Shown: positions 1 to 9,331, numbered from the stretch's first letter. The stretch: DNA of 57,217 bases from Lachnospiraceae bacterium (GCA_900771995.1 CAAGQC010000058.1:1-57217), one strand, 5' to 3'. The notes: generated by a model not told the origin, from the sequence alone. Program-made: numbers and translations.

Positions 1-10
1 AGGTGTAACG

Positions 11-190
11 ATGTCTATTTGTCCTAAGAATAAATCTTCCAAAGGTAGAAGAGATAAGAGAAGAGCAAACTGGAAAATGAGCGCTCCTACATTGGTAAAG
101 TGCAGCAAATGTGGTGCACTGATGATGCCTCACAGAGTTTGCAAGGCTTGCGGTTCTTACAATAAGAAGCAGGTCGTAAGCGTTGATTAA
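11..190 (+). CDS. rpmF: Ribosomal protein L32
   Basis: Encodes 59 residues starting MSICPKNKSSKGRRDKRRAN and ending just before plsX, a very common neighbour. L32 is a small protein of the large ribosomal subunit. Two zinc-knuckle pairs are visible, CSKCG and later CKACG, so this is the zinc-binding (C+) form rather than the cysteine-free paralogue. The N-terminal half is strongly basic, as expected for rRNA contact. The start at 11 follows AGGTG at the very edge of the window, so the upstream gene (often a DUF177/YceD gene) lies outside. A strong hairpin terminator follows. The protein is full length for the family and the call is confident. Confidence 0.96.
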   Translation: MSICPKNKSSKGRRDKRRANWKMSAPTLVKCSKCGALMMPHRVCKACGSYNKKQVVSVD

Positions 191-229
191 TTGATAAATC
201 AATGAAGCAAAATTTAGTGAAAAGAAAAG

Positions 230-257
230 AGGAGATTCCGAAAGGAATCTCCTTTTG
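230..257 (+). terminator. Rho-independent terminator after rpmF
   Basis: A perfect 10-bp inverted repeat (AGGAGATTCC at 230-239, GGAATCTCCT at 244-253) with a four-base loop is followed by a short T run. It should end rpmF transcription, leaving plsX to its own promoter at 276-304. Confidence 0.85.
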
Positions 258-275
258 CATTCACAAAAAAATCAC

Positions 276-304
276 TTGCTTTTTACATACGCCTTTAGTA
301 TAGT
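276..304 (+). promoter_or_regulatory. Promoter of plsX operon
   Basis: TTGCTT (276-281) and TATAGT (299-304) are separated by exactly 17 bases, a sigma-A type arrangement. Transcription would begin near 311, about 90 bases before plsX, leaving a leader with a nested hairpin. Confidence 0.7.
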
Positions 305-318
305 AAGAATGAATCTGC

Positions 319-363
319 CATCATCAAACTGTTTGGTGACAAACACGGAGCGGTTTGATGATG
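319..363 (+). promoter_or_regulatory. Nested hairpin in plsX 5' leader
   Basis: CATCATCAAAC (319-329) is exactly complementary to GTTTGATGATG (353-363). Inside it, TGTTTG (330-335) pairs with CAAACA (340-345) across a GTGA loop of GNRA type. The structure begins within about ten bases of the predicted transcript start. It could stabilise the mRNA or be a regulatory leader. As DNA it could also be an operator, although the 23-base gap between the outer arms makes that less likely. Confidence 0.55.
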
Positions 364-399
364 AGCGGATGAACACAAAACAGGTAAAGGAACGACGAA

Positions 400-1428
400 A
401 TGGCAGAATATGTAAATGTTGCTGTAGATGCGATGGGCGGAGACAATGCTCCCGCAGAGATCGTAAAGGGCGCTGTAGAAGCTGTCAATGCGGACAAACG
501 TGTCAAAGTATTCCTGGTAGGTAAGGAGCCTGTGATTCGGGAAGAATTAAAGGCATATACCTATGACGCAGAGCAGCTGGAAGTCGTACATGCCGAAGAG
601 GTCATCGAGACCGCAGAACCTCCGGTTATGGCGATCCGTCGCAAGAAGGATTCTTCCATTGTCAAAGCCATGTACATGGTGAAGAACGGTGAATGCGATG
701 CTTTCGTATCCGCGGGAAGTACCGGTGCGGTACTGGTAGGCGGACAGGTGATCGTAGGCCGTATCCGCGGCGTGGAGAGACCCCCTTTAGCTCCCCTGAT
801 CCCTACGGAGAACGGTGTCAGTCTTTTGCTGGACTGTGGTGCCAATGTGGACGCAAGACCTTCCATGTTAGTACAGTTTGCCAAGATGGGCAGTGTCTAT
901 ATGGAAAGCGTTATGGGTGTGAAGAATCCGAAAGTCGGTATCGTGAATATCGGTGCCGAGGAAGAGAAGGGCAATGCGCTGGTTAAGGAGACTTTCCCTC
1001 TTCTCAAAAATTGTCCTGAGATCAATTTTATCGGAAGCGTAGAAGCCAGAGATATTCCTGCAGGTGTGGCAGATGTCATCGTCTGTGAAGCATTTGTCGG
1101 CAATGTGGTACTTAAGATGTACGAGGGTGTCAGCTCTGCACTGTTACATCAGGTAAAGCAGGGAATGATGTCCACTTTGCGCAGTAAGATTGGTGCCCTG
1201 TTGGTGAAGCCGGCGTTAAAGAAGACGCTGAAAAGCTTCGACACTTCTCAATACGGAGGTGCTCCGCTACTGGGCTTAAACGGTCTGGTAGTAAAGACCC
1301 ACGGAAGCAGCAAGGCTGTGGAAGTGAAGAACTCCATCCTGCAATGCATTGCATTTAAGGAAGAGAAGATCAACGAAAAGATCAAAGAGCAGATCAGCCC
1401 GGAAGATAAGGCTGCAGGAAATAATTAA
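400..1428 (+). CDS. plsX: Phosphate acyltransferase PlsX
   Basis: 342 residues, normal for the family. PlsX is a peripheral membrane enzyme that converts acyl-ACP and phosphate into acyl-phosphate, the donor used by PlsY (39234-39917 in this same window) to make lysophosphatidic acid. The N-terminus carries the family signature VAVDAMGGDNAP, and GANVDARPSMLVQFA and CEAFVGNVVLKMYEG follow in the expected order. AAAGGA sits about ten bases upstream of the ATG. It precedes acpP, which encodes the carrier of its substrate, and the two are probably co-transcribed from the promoter at 276-304. Confidence 0.97.
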   Translation: MAEYVNVAVDAMGGDNAPAEIVKGAVEAVNADKRVKVFLVGKEPVIREELKAYTYDAEQLEVVHAEEVIETAEPPVMAIRRKKDSSIVKAMYMVKNGECDAFVSAGSTGAVLVGGQVIVGRIRGVERPPLAPLIPTENGVSLLLDCGANVDARPSMLVQFAKMGSVYMESVMGVKNPKVGIVNIGAEEEKGNALVKETFPLLKNCPEINFIGSVEARDIPAGVADVIVCEAFVGNVVLKMYEGVSSALLHQVKQGMMSTLRSKIGALLVKPALKKTLKSFDTSQYGGAPLLGLNGLVVKTHGSSKAVEVKNSILQCIAFKEEKINEKIKEQISPEDKAAGNN

Positions 1429-1460
1429 ATTACAAAAATATTTGGAAAGAAGGAACTGTT

Positions 1461-1691
1461 ATGGAATTCGAAAAGTTAAAGAAAATCATTGCTGAGGTAT
1501 TAAACGTAGATCCCGACGAGATCACGATGGACACCACATTCCAGGATGACCTGGGTGCAGACTCTCTGGATGTTTACCAGATCATCATGGGAATCGAGGA
1601 GGAGTTCGATATCGAGATCCCTGCTGAGACCGCAGAACAGGTTACTACTGTGGAAGAAGCAGTAGAGATGATCAAGAACGCAGTCAACTAG
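1461..1691 (+). CDS. acpP: Acyl carrier protein
   Basis: 76 residues, very acidic, four-helix ACP. The phosphopantetheine attachment motif GADSLD is present, with Ser35 as the modified residue. It carries growing acyl chains in type II fatty acid synthesis and supplies acyl-ACP to PlsX. It lies 32 bases after plsX with a GAAGGAAC ribosome binding region. It is followed by a long hairpin before rnc, a gene order shared by many Firmicutes. Confidence 0.97.
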   Translation: MEFEKLKKIIAEVLNVDPDEITMDTTFQDDLGADSLDVYQIIMGIEEEFDIEIPAETAEQVTTVEEAVEMIKNAVN

Positions 1692-1717
1692 TAAAGCTAC
1701 GAGCCATGCAAAGATAG

Positions 1718-1768
1718 AACAGGAACTGTGACCGAGAGCTTGCTCACAAGGCACTGTTCCTGTTTTTG
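1718..1768 (+). terminator. Long nested hairpin between acpP and rnc
   Basis: AACAGGAAC (1718-1726) pairs with GTTCCTGTT (1756-1764), followed by a T run. Inside, GAGC-TT-GCTC forms a second small hairpin, equivalent to a G-CUUG-C tetraloop. It looks like a terminator or partial attenuator between acpP and rnc. The flank GAGCCATGCAAA just upstream (1701-1712) recurs next to another nested hairpin at the right end of the window. Confidence 0.7.
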
Positions 1769-1805
1769 AGTTTATGCGGTGGCATATTTTTGTGAGGACA
1801 GGAAA

Positions 1806-2519
1806 ATGTTGGATGGTTATACAATGGACGTGCTGGAGCAGCGCATCGGTTATTGCTTTCGCAACAAAGCATTGCTGAAACAGGCGCTGACCCACAGTTC
1901 TTATACCAATGAACAAAAGATCAACAAGACAAAAAATTATGAACGAATCGAATTTTTAGGGGACGCTGTGCTGGAACTGGTATCCAGTGACTTCTTGTTC
2001 AGGGAGCATCCGGAGGTACCGGAGGGCGAACTGACCAAGATGCGCGCTTCCATGGTGTGTGAACCCTCACTGGCTTTCTGTGCAAGAGACCTGGAACTGG
2101 GGCAGTTCATGCTCCTTGGCAAAGGGGAGGAGAACACCGGCGGCAGACGCAGAGACAGCATTACCTCTGACGGTATGGAGGCCATGATCGGCGCTATTTA
2201 TCTGGACGGTGGCATGCAGCCTGCCAAAGCATTTATCGACCGCTTCATTCTGTCGGATCTGGAGGACAAGCGTCTGTTTTACGACAGCAAGAGTAATCTC
2301 CAGGAATTGATCCAGGGAAAGTTAAAAAAAGAGTTCGAATACCGTCTGTTAGAAGAGAGCGGACCGGAACATGACAAGACCTTCGTGGTAGAGATCGACA
2401 TGGAGGGAGAATGCCTTGGCCGTGGGCAGGGAAGAACAAAAAAAGCGGCAGAACAGCAGGCGGCTTACGAGGCGCTTCTGCTATTGAGGGATAGAGGATA
2501 TGTATTTAAAAAGTATTGA
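1806..2519 (+). CDS. rnc: Ribonuclease III
   Basis: 237 residues from the ATG at 1806. An upstream in-frame GTG at 1779 exists, but GAGGA at 1794-1798 is correctly spaced for 1806. The enzyme cleaves double-stranded RNA in rRNA and mRNA processing. The signature ERIEFLGDAVLE is at about residues 46-57, a second acidic catalytic segment DGMEAMIGAIYLDGG near 118, and a C-terminal dsRNA-binding domain from about 155. It overlaps smc by 20 bases, so translation is probably coupled. Confidence 0.96.
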   Translation: MLDGYTMDVLEQRIGYCFRNKALLKQALTHSSYTNEQKINKTKNYERIEFLGDAVLELVSSDFLFREHPEVPEGELTKMRASMVCEPSLAFCARDLELGQFMLLGKGEENTGGRRRDSITSDGMEAMIGAIYLDGGMQPAKAFIDRFILSDLEDKRLFYDSKSNLQELIQGKLKKEFEYRLLEESGPEHDKTFVVEIDMEGECLGRGQGRTKKAAEQQAAYEALLLLRDRGYVFKKY

Positions 2520-5500
2520 GATCCACGGGTTCAAATCATTTGCCAATAAGATCGTATTTCAGTTCCACAACGGAATCACCGGTATCGTTGGACCCAACGG
2601 CAGCGGTAAGAGTAACGTTGCGGACGCGGTACGATGGGTACTGGGAGAACAGCGCATCAAGCAGCTGCGTGGTGCCAGCATGCAGGATGTTATTTTCTCG
2701 GGAACAGAGACCAGAAAACCCCTAAGCTACGCCTATGTTGCCATTACTCTGGACAACAGCGATCACCAGCTGGCGATCGACTATGACGAAGTCACGGTGG
2801 CAAGACGGATCTACCGTTCCGGAGAAAGTGAATATCTGATTAATGGTACGCCCTGCAGATTGAAGGATGTGAACGAACTGTTCTATGATACCGGTATCGG
2901 TAAGGAAGGCTATTCCATCATCGGACAGGGCCAGATCGACAAGATCTTAAGCGGTAAGCCGGAGGAACGTCGTGAACTGTTCGACGAGGCTGCCGGAATC
3001 GTGAAGTTCAAGCGCAGAAAAGCAGCAGCCCAGACGAAGCTCGAGAATGAAAAACAGAATCTGGTGCGTGTCAACGATATTTTGTCGGAGCTGGAAAAAC
3101 AGGTAGGACCGCTGGAGAAGCAGTCCGAGGTGGCAAAGGTCTACCTGAAGAAAAAGGAAGAATTAAAGACTCTGGATATCAATGTTTTCCTGCTGGAGAA
3201 TAAGAGACTCAGGGAACAGCTGTCTTCCATGGAAGAAAAATACAGTCTGGCCAGCACGGAACTGAACGAGACCAGCGAAAAATACGAAGGCATCAAGGAA
3301 GAATACGAGCGGATCCAACAGGAGATCGAGAGTCTGGATGCAGCCATCGAAGCCGCCAGAGAACAGCTGACGGATACCGGCCTGCTGCGAGGCAGACTGG
3401 AGGGCGAGATCAATGTCTTAAAGGAGCAGATCAATTCCGCCCACGGCAGTGAGAATCACCTGAATAATCGTAAGGCGGCCCTGGAAGAAGAGATCGCCGG
3501 CAAGGAAAAAGAAAAACAGGATATCCTAACCGATAAAAAGGATACGGATACCCAGGTACAGGAGATCGCGGAAGCTGCGGCGAAAGCCAAGGCTGATCTG
3601 GAAACCATCCAGAATAAGATAGCGGAACTTAATAATAATATTGAGGCCGGAAAAAATACCATCATCGGGGAACTGAATCAGCGGGCTACCATCAAGTCCA
3701 AAATGGGACGTTTTGATACCATGATGGAGCAGATCAATATCCGCAAGGCGGAGTTGAATTCCAGACTGCTTCGTGCCAAATCCGATGAGGCTGCCAGAGA
3801 AGAGACGGTCAAGAAGCTGGAAGAGACTTTCGAGACCGTAACCGAAGAACTGCGGCAGATGACCGAACAGGAAGCAGCCTCCGAACTGGAACTGGGCAAT
3901 ATCCGTGAGAATCTCACCGGACTGGATGCAAAGCTGCGGGAGACCCAGAACCGTTTCCATCAGGAACAGTCCAAGTTAGAAGCCCTGACCAACATTACCG
4001 AGCGCTATGACGGCTACGGCGGCAGCGTCAAGAAAGTCATGGAGCAGAAGGAGAAGGAAAAGGGTATCATCGGTGTCGTAGCGGACATCATTCAGGTGGA
4101 AGCCAAATACGAGACCGCCATCGAGACCGCGCTGGGCGGTAATATCCAGAACATTGTAACGGATAACGAAGAGACCGCCAAGCATATGATCGGCTTCTTA
4201 AAGCAGAACCGTCTCGGAAGAGCTACCTTCCTGCCACTGACCAGTATTACGAAGCCCCAGGAATTCAAAAATCCGGAGGCACTGAAGGAAAAGGGTGTCA
4301 TCGGTATGGCGGATGAACTGGTAGGCACGGCAAAGGAATACCGCAATGTGGCAAAAGCCATGCTGGGACGTATCGTTGTGGTAGACAATGTGGACAATGC
4401 CGTGAAGATCGCAAGAAAATTCGATTACGGCATCCGTATGGTCACACTGGAGGGCGAACTTTTAGTTCCCGGCGGTGCCATCAGCGGTGGTGCTTTCAAG
4501 AACAACAGTAATCTTCTGGGAAGACGTCGTGAGATGGACGAACTGGAGAAAAAGGTGAAAAAGCTTTCCGAGGATATCAAGACCTATAGTCAGAAAATCG
4601 AAGATACCAAGGCGAAGCGCAATAAGCTGCGTATGGATCTGGAAGCTTTAAAGACCGAGATGCAGCGCAAGTCCATTGAACAGAATACCGCAAGACTGAA
4701 TATCTCCCAGGCCAGAGAACGTATGGAAGAAGAGGCAGAGAGTGCACAGTCCCTGAAACTGGAAGAGCAGGAGATCGAGACCAAGATTTTCGAGATCCGT
4801 TCCGGCAAGGAATCTATTGTACAGGAACTGGCGGCCAGTGAAGAACTGGAGAAAACCACGCAGGAACAGATTCTGGGATTCCAGAAGGAACTGGAAAGCT
4901 GCAGACTGGAAGAAAGCGAAGCTTCCGCCCACGCCGGAGAATGGGAAGTAAAAGTCGAGAAGATGCGTCAGGCATTGGATTACAAGCAGGCCAATGTGGA
5001 TCGTATCAACGGCGAACTGGAACGTGCCCAGGCAGAACTGAATGAGATCTTACAGGCACTGACCGAGAATGCACAGGAAGTGGAACGCAAGAAAAACAAC
5101 ATTCTGGAGATCGAGAAGACCATCGCGGCTTCCCATGAGAATCAGGATGCGTCTAAGAAAAAACTGGACGAGGATATTGCCAGGAAAGAAGAATTGTCTG
5201 CAAAGCAGAAGGACTTCTTCCGCAGCAGAGAAGAAATGTCCGAACGCATGAATGCATTGGACAAGGAAGTCTATCGTCTGAGCGAACAGAAGAAAAAGCT
5301 GGAGGACGGCATCGAAGGACAGATCAATTACATGTGGGATGAGTATGAGATCACCTTAAGCGATGCGGCAGGACTCCGCAACGAAGAGATGAACGATCTG
5401 CCCGCCATGAAGCGTGAGATCAGTGGTCTGAAGGATGAAATCCGGAAATTAGGAAATGTCAATGTCAATGCCATTGAGGATTACAGGAACCTGATGGAGC

Positions 5501-6060
5501 GTTACACCTTCATGAAGACCCAGCACGATGATCTGGTGGAAGCGGAGAAGACGCTGGAAGGCATCATCGAGGAACTGGATACCGCCATGCGCAAGCAGTT
5601 CACGGAGAAATTCGCAGAGATCAGCAGAGAGTTCGATAAAGTATTCAAGGAACTTTTCGGCGGTGGTAAGGGAACCCTGGAACTGATGGAGGATGAGGAT
5701 ATTCTGGAAGCAGGCATCCGCATCATCGCACAGCCCCCCGGAAAGAAGCTGCAGAACATGATGCAGCTCTCTGGTGGTGAAAAAGCATTATCCGCTATTT
5801 CACTGCTGTTTGCCATCCAGAATTTAAAGCCCTCCCCGTTCTGTCTGCTGGACGAGATTGAGGCGGCGCTGGATGATTCCAACGTAGGCCGTTTTGCAAA
5901 GTATTTACATAAGCTGACCAAGAACACCCAGTTCATCGTCATTACCCACAGACGCGGTACCATGGAACAGGTGGACAGACTGTATGGTATTACCATGCAG
6001 GAGAAGGGTGTCTCTACCTTAGTCAGTGTCAACCTCATTGATAAGGACCTGGAAGATTAG
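2500..6060 (+). CDS. smc: Chromosome segregation protein SMC
   Basis: 1186 residues, typical for bacterial SMC. The N-terminal ATPase half has Walker A GPNGSGKSN near residue 33. Two long charged coiled coils flank a hinge at about 505-680, rich in glycine near its end (GGAISGGAF). The C-terminal half has the ABC signature LSGGEKAL near 1090 and Walker B FCLLDEIEAALDD near 1115. With ScpA and ScpB (not in this window) it compacts and separates origins. The start codon lies inside the end of rnc and ftsY follows 17 bases later, a classic rnc-smc-ftsY operon. Confidence 0.98.
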   Translation: MYLKSIEIHGFKSFANKIVFQFHNGITGIVGPNGSGKSNVADAVRWVLGEQRIKQLRGASMQDVIFSGTETRKPLSYAYVAITLDNSDHQLAIDYDEVTVARRIYRSGESEYLINGTPCRLKDVNELFYDTGIGKEGYSIIGQGQIDKILSGKPEERRELFDEAAGIVKFKRRKAAAQTKLENEKQNLVRVNDILSELEKQVGPLEKQSEVAKVYLKKKEELKTLDINVFLLENKRLREQLSSMEEKYSLASTELNETSEKYEGIKEEYERIQQEIESLDAAIEAAREQLTDTGLLRGRLEGEINVLKEQINSAHGSENHLNNRKAALEEEIAGKEKEKQDILTDKKDTDTQVQEIAEAAAKAKADLETIQNKIAELNNNIEAGKNTIIGELNQRATIKSKMGRFDTMMEQINIRKAELNSRLLRAKSDEAAREETVKKLEETFETVTEELRQMTEQEAASELELGNIRENLTGLDAKLRETQNRFHQEQSKLEALTNITERYDGYGGSVKKVMEQKEKEKGIIGVVADIIQVEAKYETAIETALGGNIQNIVTDNEETAKHMIGFLKQNRLGRATFLPLTSITKPQEFKNPEALKEKGVIGMADELVGTAKEYRNVAKAMLGRIVVVDNVDNAVKIARKFDYGIRMVTLEGELLVPGGAISGGAFKNNSNLLGRRREMDELEKKVKKLSEDIKTYSQKIEDTKAKRNKLRMDLEALKTEMQRKSIEQNTARLNISQARERMEEEAESAQSLKLEEQEIETKIFEIRSGKESIVQELAASEELEKTTQEQILGFQKELESCRLEESEASAHAGEWEVKVEKMRQALDYKQANVDRINGELERAQAELNEILQALTENAQEVERKKNNILEIEKTIAASHENQDASKKKLDEDIARKEELSAKQKDFFRSREEMSERMNALDKEVYRLSEQKKKLEDGIEGQINYMWDEYEITLSDAAGLRNEEMNDLPAMKREISGLKDEIRKLGNVNVNAIEDYRNLMERYTFMKTQHDDLVEAEKTLEGIIEELDTAMRKQFTEKFAEISREFDKVFKELFGGGKGTLELMEDEDILEAGIRIIAQPPGKKLQNMMQLSGGEKALSAISLLFAIQNLKPSPFCLLDEIEAALDDSNVGRFAKYLHKLTKNTQFIVITHRRGTMEQVDRLYGITMQEKGVSTLVSVNLIDKDLED

Positions 6061-6077
6061 AATAGGGAGGAAATCGG

Positions 6078-7067
6078 ATGAGTGAGGAAAAGAAAGGCTT
6101 TTTTGCCCGGTTAAAAGAAGGACTGACCAAGACCCGTGACAATATCATCCGCGGGATCGACTCCGTCTTCAACGGGTTCTCAGCCATTGATGATGATTTC
6201 TATGAAGAACTGGAAGAAATCCTCATTATGGGAGATATCGGCGTGAATGCCACCACCGCCATCGTGGAGAGACTGAAACAGCAGGTGAAGGAAAAACACA
6301 TTAAGGAGCCTTCCGAATGTAAGCAGCTTCTGATCGAAAGCATCAAGGAGCAGATGCAGGTGGATGAGACCGCCTATGATTTCGAAAAGGAACAATCCGT
6401 GATCATGGTCATCGGTGTCAACGGTGTGGGCAAGACTACTTCCGTCGGCAAGCTGGCCGGTAAGCTGAAGGATGAGGGCAGGAAAGTTCTCATTGCTGCA
6501 GCGGATACCTTCCGTGCCGCAGCGGGAGATCAGCTGGCAGAGTGGGCATCCCGGGCGGATGTTCCCATGATCGGCGGGAAAGAAGGTGCGGATCCCGCCA
6601 GCGTGGTATTCGATGCCGTAAATGCGGCGAAGGCGAGAGGCGTGGATGTGCTTCTCATAGATACCGCCGGCAGACTGCATAACAAGAAGAACCTCATGGA
6701 AGAACTCCGCAAGATGAACCGCATCATCGACAAGGAATTCCCCAATGCCCACAGAGAGAACCTGATCGTTCTGGACGGTACCACCGGACAGAATGCGCTG
6801 GTACAGGCGCGGGAATTCGGCGAGGTGGCAGACCTGACGGGTATCATCCTGACGAAGATGGACGGAACGGCCAAGGGCGGTATCGCAGTGGCTATTCAGT
6901 CCGAACTGAAGGTTCCGGTAAAATATATCGGTGTGGGAGAATCCATCGAGGATCTCCAGAAATTCAATTCCGATGAATTCGTTAACGCATTGTTTGATGT
7001 GAATATGGATGACATCGGAGAACTGCATCTGCCGGAGGAAGAAGCCGGACAGACAGAAGAGGAATAA
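6078..7067 (+). CDS. ftsY: Signal recognition particle receptor FtsY
   Basis: 329 residues. This is the membrane-associated GTPase that receives ribosome-nascent chain complexes from SRP; its partner Ffh is at 20924-22303. A short charged N-terminal region is followed by the N domain and the G domain. GTPase motifs are GVNGVGKTT (about 112-120), DTAGRLHNKKNL (about 195) and TKMDGTAKGG (about 257). The long acidic A domain of enterobacterial FtsY is missing, as is usual in Firmicutes. A GGGAGGAAA ribosome binding site precedes the ATG. Confidence 0.97.
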   Translation: MSEEKKGFFARLKEGLTKTRDNIIRGIDSVFNGFSAIDDDFYEELEEILIMGDIGVNATTAIVERLKQQVKEKHIKEPSECKQLLIESIKEQMQVDETAYDFEKEQSVIMVIGVNGVGKTTSVGKLAGKLKDEGRKVLIAAADTFRAAAGDQLAEWASRADVPMIGGKEGADPASVVFDAVNAAKARGVDVLLIDTAGRLHNKKNLMEELRKMNRIIDKEFPNAHRENLIVLDGTTGQNALVQAREFGEVADLTGIILTKMDGTAKGGIAVAIQSELKVPVKYIGVGESIEDLQKFNSDEFVNALFDVNMDDIGELHLPEEEAGQTEEE

Positions 7068-7100
7068 ACAGGCAGACCAAAGAAAGTGTGACAGAAAGGC

Positions 7101-8336
7101 ATGGGAAGAAAAATGCAGGAAGAAATGTTGACTTTAGAGAAATTCGAAGAAGCAAGTGAAATCGTTAAAAAAGTTACTTTAGAGACCAAGCTGGTATACA
7201 GTGATTATTTCAGTGCCCAGACCGGCAACCGTGTATACTTAAAGCCTGAAAATTTACAGTTTACCGGAGCTTACAAGTTAAGAGGCGCTTATTATAAAAT
7301 GAGCACTCTGACCGATGAAGAGCGTGCCAAGGGACTGATCACCGCCTCCGCAGGCAACCATGCCCAGGGCGTGGCTTATGCGGCAAAATGCTACGGCAGC
7401 AAAGCCACCATCGTAATGCCTACCACCACACCGCTGATCAAGGTAAACCGTACCAGAGGCTACGGCGCAGAAGTGGTACTGCACGGCGATGTCTACGATG
7501 AGGCCTGTGCAAAGGCATACGAACTGGCAGAAGAGCATGGTTATACCTTTATCCATCCTTTTGATGATCTGACGGTAGCTACCGGTCAGGGTACCATCGC
7601 CATGGAGATTTTCAAGGAACTTCCTCTGGTAGATTATATTCTGGTTCCCATCGGTGGCGGCGGACTGGCAACCGGTGTTTCCACACTGGCAAAACTTCTG
7701 AACTCGAAGATCAAGGTCATCGGCGTAGAGCCTGCCGGAGCCAACTGCATGCAGGTATCCTTAAAGAACGGTAAGGTCACCACACTGCCCAAGGTCAACA
7801 CCATTGCAGACGGTACCGCGGTAAAGACCCCCGGAAGCAAGATCTTCCCGTATTTACAGAAGAATTTGGATGATGTGATCACGGTAGAAGATGAAGATCT
7901 GGTAGTAGCTTTCCTGGATATGGTAGAGAACCACAAGATGATCGTGGAGAACTCCGGTCTGCTGACCGTTGCAGCTTTAAAGCAGTTAAATGTAAAGGAT
8001 AAGCGTATCGTATCTATTCTCAGCGGCGGTAACATGGATGTTATTACCATGTCCTCCGTGGTACAGCAGGGACTGATCTTAAGAGACCGTATCTTCACCG
8101 TATCCGTACTGCTTCCCGACAAGCCCGGTGAACTGTGCAGAGTATCCGGCATCATTGCCGGCGTTAACGGTAATGTCATCAAGCTGGAGCACAACCAGTT
8201 CGTATCCATCAACCGGAGCGCTGCGGTGGAACTGCGGATCACTCTGGAAGCTTTCGGTACCGATCATAAGAAAGAAATCATTGCCGCTCTGGAAAAAGAG
8301 GGCTATCAGCCGAAGCTGGTAAGAGCCAATATCTAA
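7101..8336 (+). CDS. ilvA: Threonine ammonia-lyase with ACT domain
   Basis: Up to 411 residues. A PLP enzyme that converts threonine to 2-oxobutanoate and ammonia, the first step to isoleucine. The PLP lysine is K59 in FTGAYKLRGA. SAGNHAQGVAYAA, the glycine loop GGGGLATG and SGGN near 310 bind the cofactor. One ACT domain occupies roughly residues 330-411 (VSVLLPDKPGELCRVSGIIAG), matching the medium-length single-ACT type. The exact start is uncertain: ATGs at 7101, 7113 and 7125 are all in frame. A strong terminator follows. Confidence 0.93.
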   Translation: MGRKMQEEMLTLEKFEEASEIVKKVTLETKLVYSDYFSAQTGNRVYLKPENLQFTGAYKLRGAYYKMSTLTDEERAKGLITASAGNHAQGVAYAAKCYGSKATIVMPTTTPLIKVNRTRGYGAEVVLHGDVYDEACAKAYELAEEHGYTFIHPFDDLTVATGQGTIAMEIFKELPLVDYILVPIGGGGLATGVSTLAKLLNSKIKVIGVEPAGANCMQVSLKNGKVTTLPKVNTIADGTAVKTPGSKIFPYLQKNLDDVITVEDEDLVVAFLDMVENHKMIVENSGLLTVAALKQLNVKDKRIVSILSGGNMDVITMSSVVQQGLILRDRIFTVSVLLPDKPGELCRVSGIIAGVNGNVIKLEHNQFVSINRSAAVELRITLEAFGTDHKKEIIAALEKEGYQPKLVRANI

Positions 8337-8373
8337 GCATTAAGATTTGAAAAGAAGTGAATGTATCACCGAT

Positions 8374-8405
8374 AAAAGCCGCATATTATAGATATGCGGC
8401 TTTTG
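8374..8405 (+). terminator. Terminator after ilvA
   Basis: AAAAGCCGCATAT (8374-8386) pairs with ATATGCGGCTTTT (8392-8404) over a short loop, ending in T. It lies in frame upstream of the YitT gene, which argues that the latter starts downstream at 8426. Confidence 0.88.
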
Positions 8406-8425
8406 TGTGGAATGGAGAGAAAGCT

Positions 8426-9331
8426 ATGGCAAAGAAGACAGAAAAAGAACTGGAAATACAGAGACTGGACAAAAAGACACCCATACAGATGCTCTGGGAT
8501 TATGTGATGATCACGGTGGCCTCTTTTGTCTATGCGGTATCCGTCAGCTTATTTTTGGACCCGAACTCCCTGGCACCCGGTGGCATCACCGGTATCGCCA
8601 TTATTTTAAACCGCCTGTTCGGCATTGAGACTGGTACCTGGATGCTGCTTATCAATATCCCGATCCTGCTGATCGGCATCTGGAAATTCGGACTGCGGTT
8701 CATTCTGTCGACCATTTATTGTACGGCAATGACCTCTCTGTTTACAAACCTGTTGACCCCGGTGGGAGCGGTAACTGCGGATCCCCTGCTGGCATCTCTG
8801 TGCGGCAGTGCCCTGATGGCCGTATCCATGGGATGGGTGTTCAAGGCCGGTTCCACCACCGGCGGCACGGATATCATTATCAAGCTGCTGCGGATAAAGT
8901 TCCCGTTTCTTAAGACCGGAGCGCTGTTTTTCATGACAGATGTCGTCATTGTCATTGCATCGGCATTCGTCTTCCAGAATATTGACAAGGCACTGTATGC
9001 CGGGATCGTAGTCATTGTCACCTCTGTAGTGCTGGATGTGGTGCTGTACGGAAGAGATGAAGCAAAGCTGATCTACATTATCAGTGACCACGCGGAGAAA
9101 ATTGCAGGGAGACTTCTGGAGGAACTGGACATCGGCGTGACTTATGTACAGGGCAGTGGAGCCTACAGCGGCAAGGAGAAGAGTGTCATCATGTGTGTCA
9201 TGAAGAAAAACCTGTCACCCAAGGCGGAAGAGATCGTAAAGGAAGAGGATCCCCTGGCCTTTATGATCGTCACCAGTGCCACGGAGATCTTCGGAGAGGG
9301 CTACAAGAGTTATTTCAGTGAGAGACTGTAA
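8426..9331 (+). CDS. YitT family membrane protein (DUF161/DUF2179)
   Basis: 301 residues from the ATG at 8426, preceded by GGAGAGA. An in-frame GTG at 8357 would place a transcription terminator inside the coding region, so it was not used. Five or so hydrophobic segments fill the N-terminal two thirds, with the family sequences LAPGGITGIA and AGSTTGGTDIII. A soluble C-terminal DUF2179 domain follows (about residues 220-301, SAYSGKEKSVIMCVM-like). The family is widespread in Firmicutes. Its molecular role is not settled and none is claimed here. Confidence 0.88.
   Translation: MAKKTEKELEIQRLDKKTPIQMLWDYVMITVASFVYAVSVSLFLDPNSLAPGGITGIAIILNRLFGIETGTWMLLINIPILLIGIWKFGLRFILSTIYCTAMTSLFTNLLTPVGAVTADPLLASLCGSALMAVSMGWVFKAGSTTGGTDIIIKLLRIKFPFLKTGALFFMTDVVIVIASAFVFQNIDKALYAGIVVIVTSVVLDVVLYGRDEAKLIYIISDHAEKIAGRLLEELDIGVTYVQGSGAYSGKEKSVIMCVMKKNLSPKAEEIVKEEDPLAFMIVTSATEIFGEGYKSYFSERL

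Noticed and set aside
6180..7028. A 282-residue open frame opposite ftsY
   Set aside because: A mirror frame of a strongly coding gene with no ribosome binding site or motifs.
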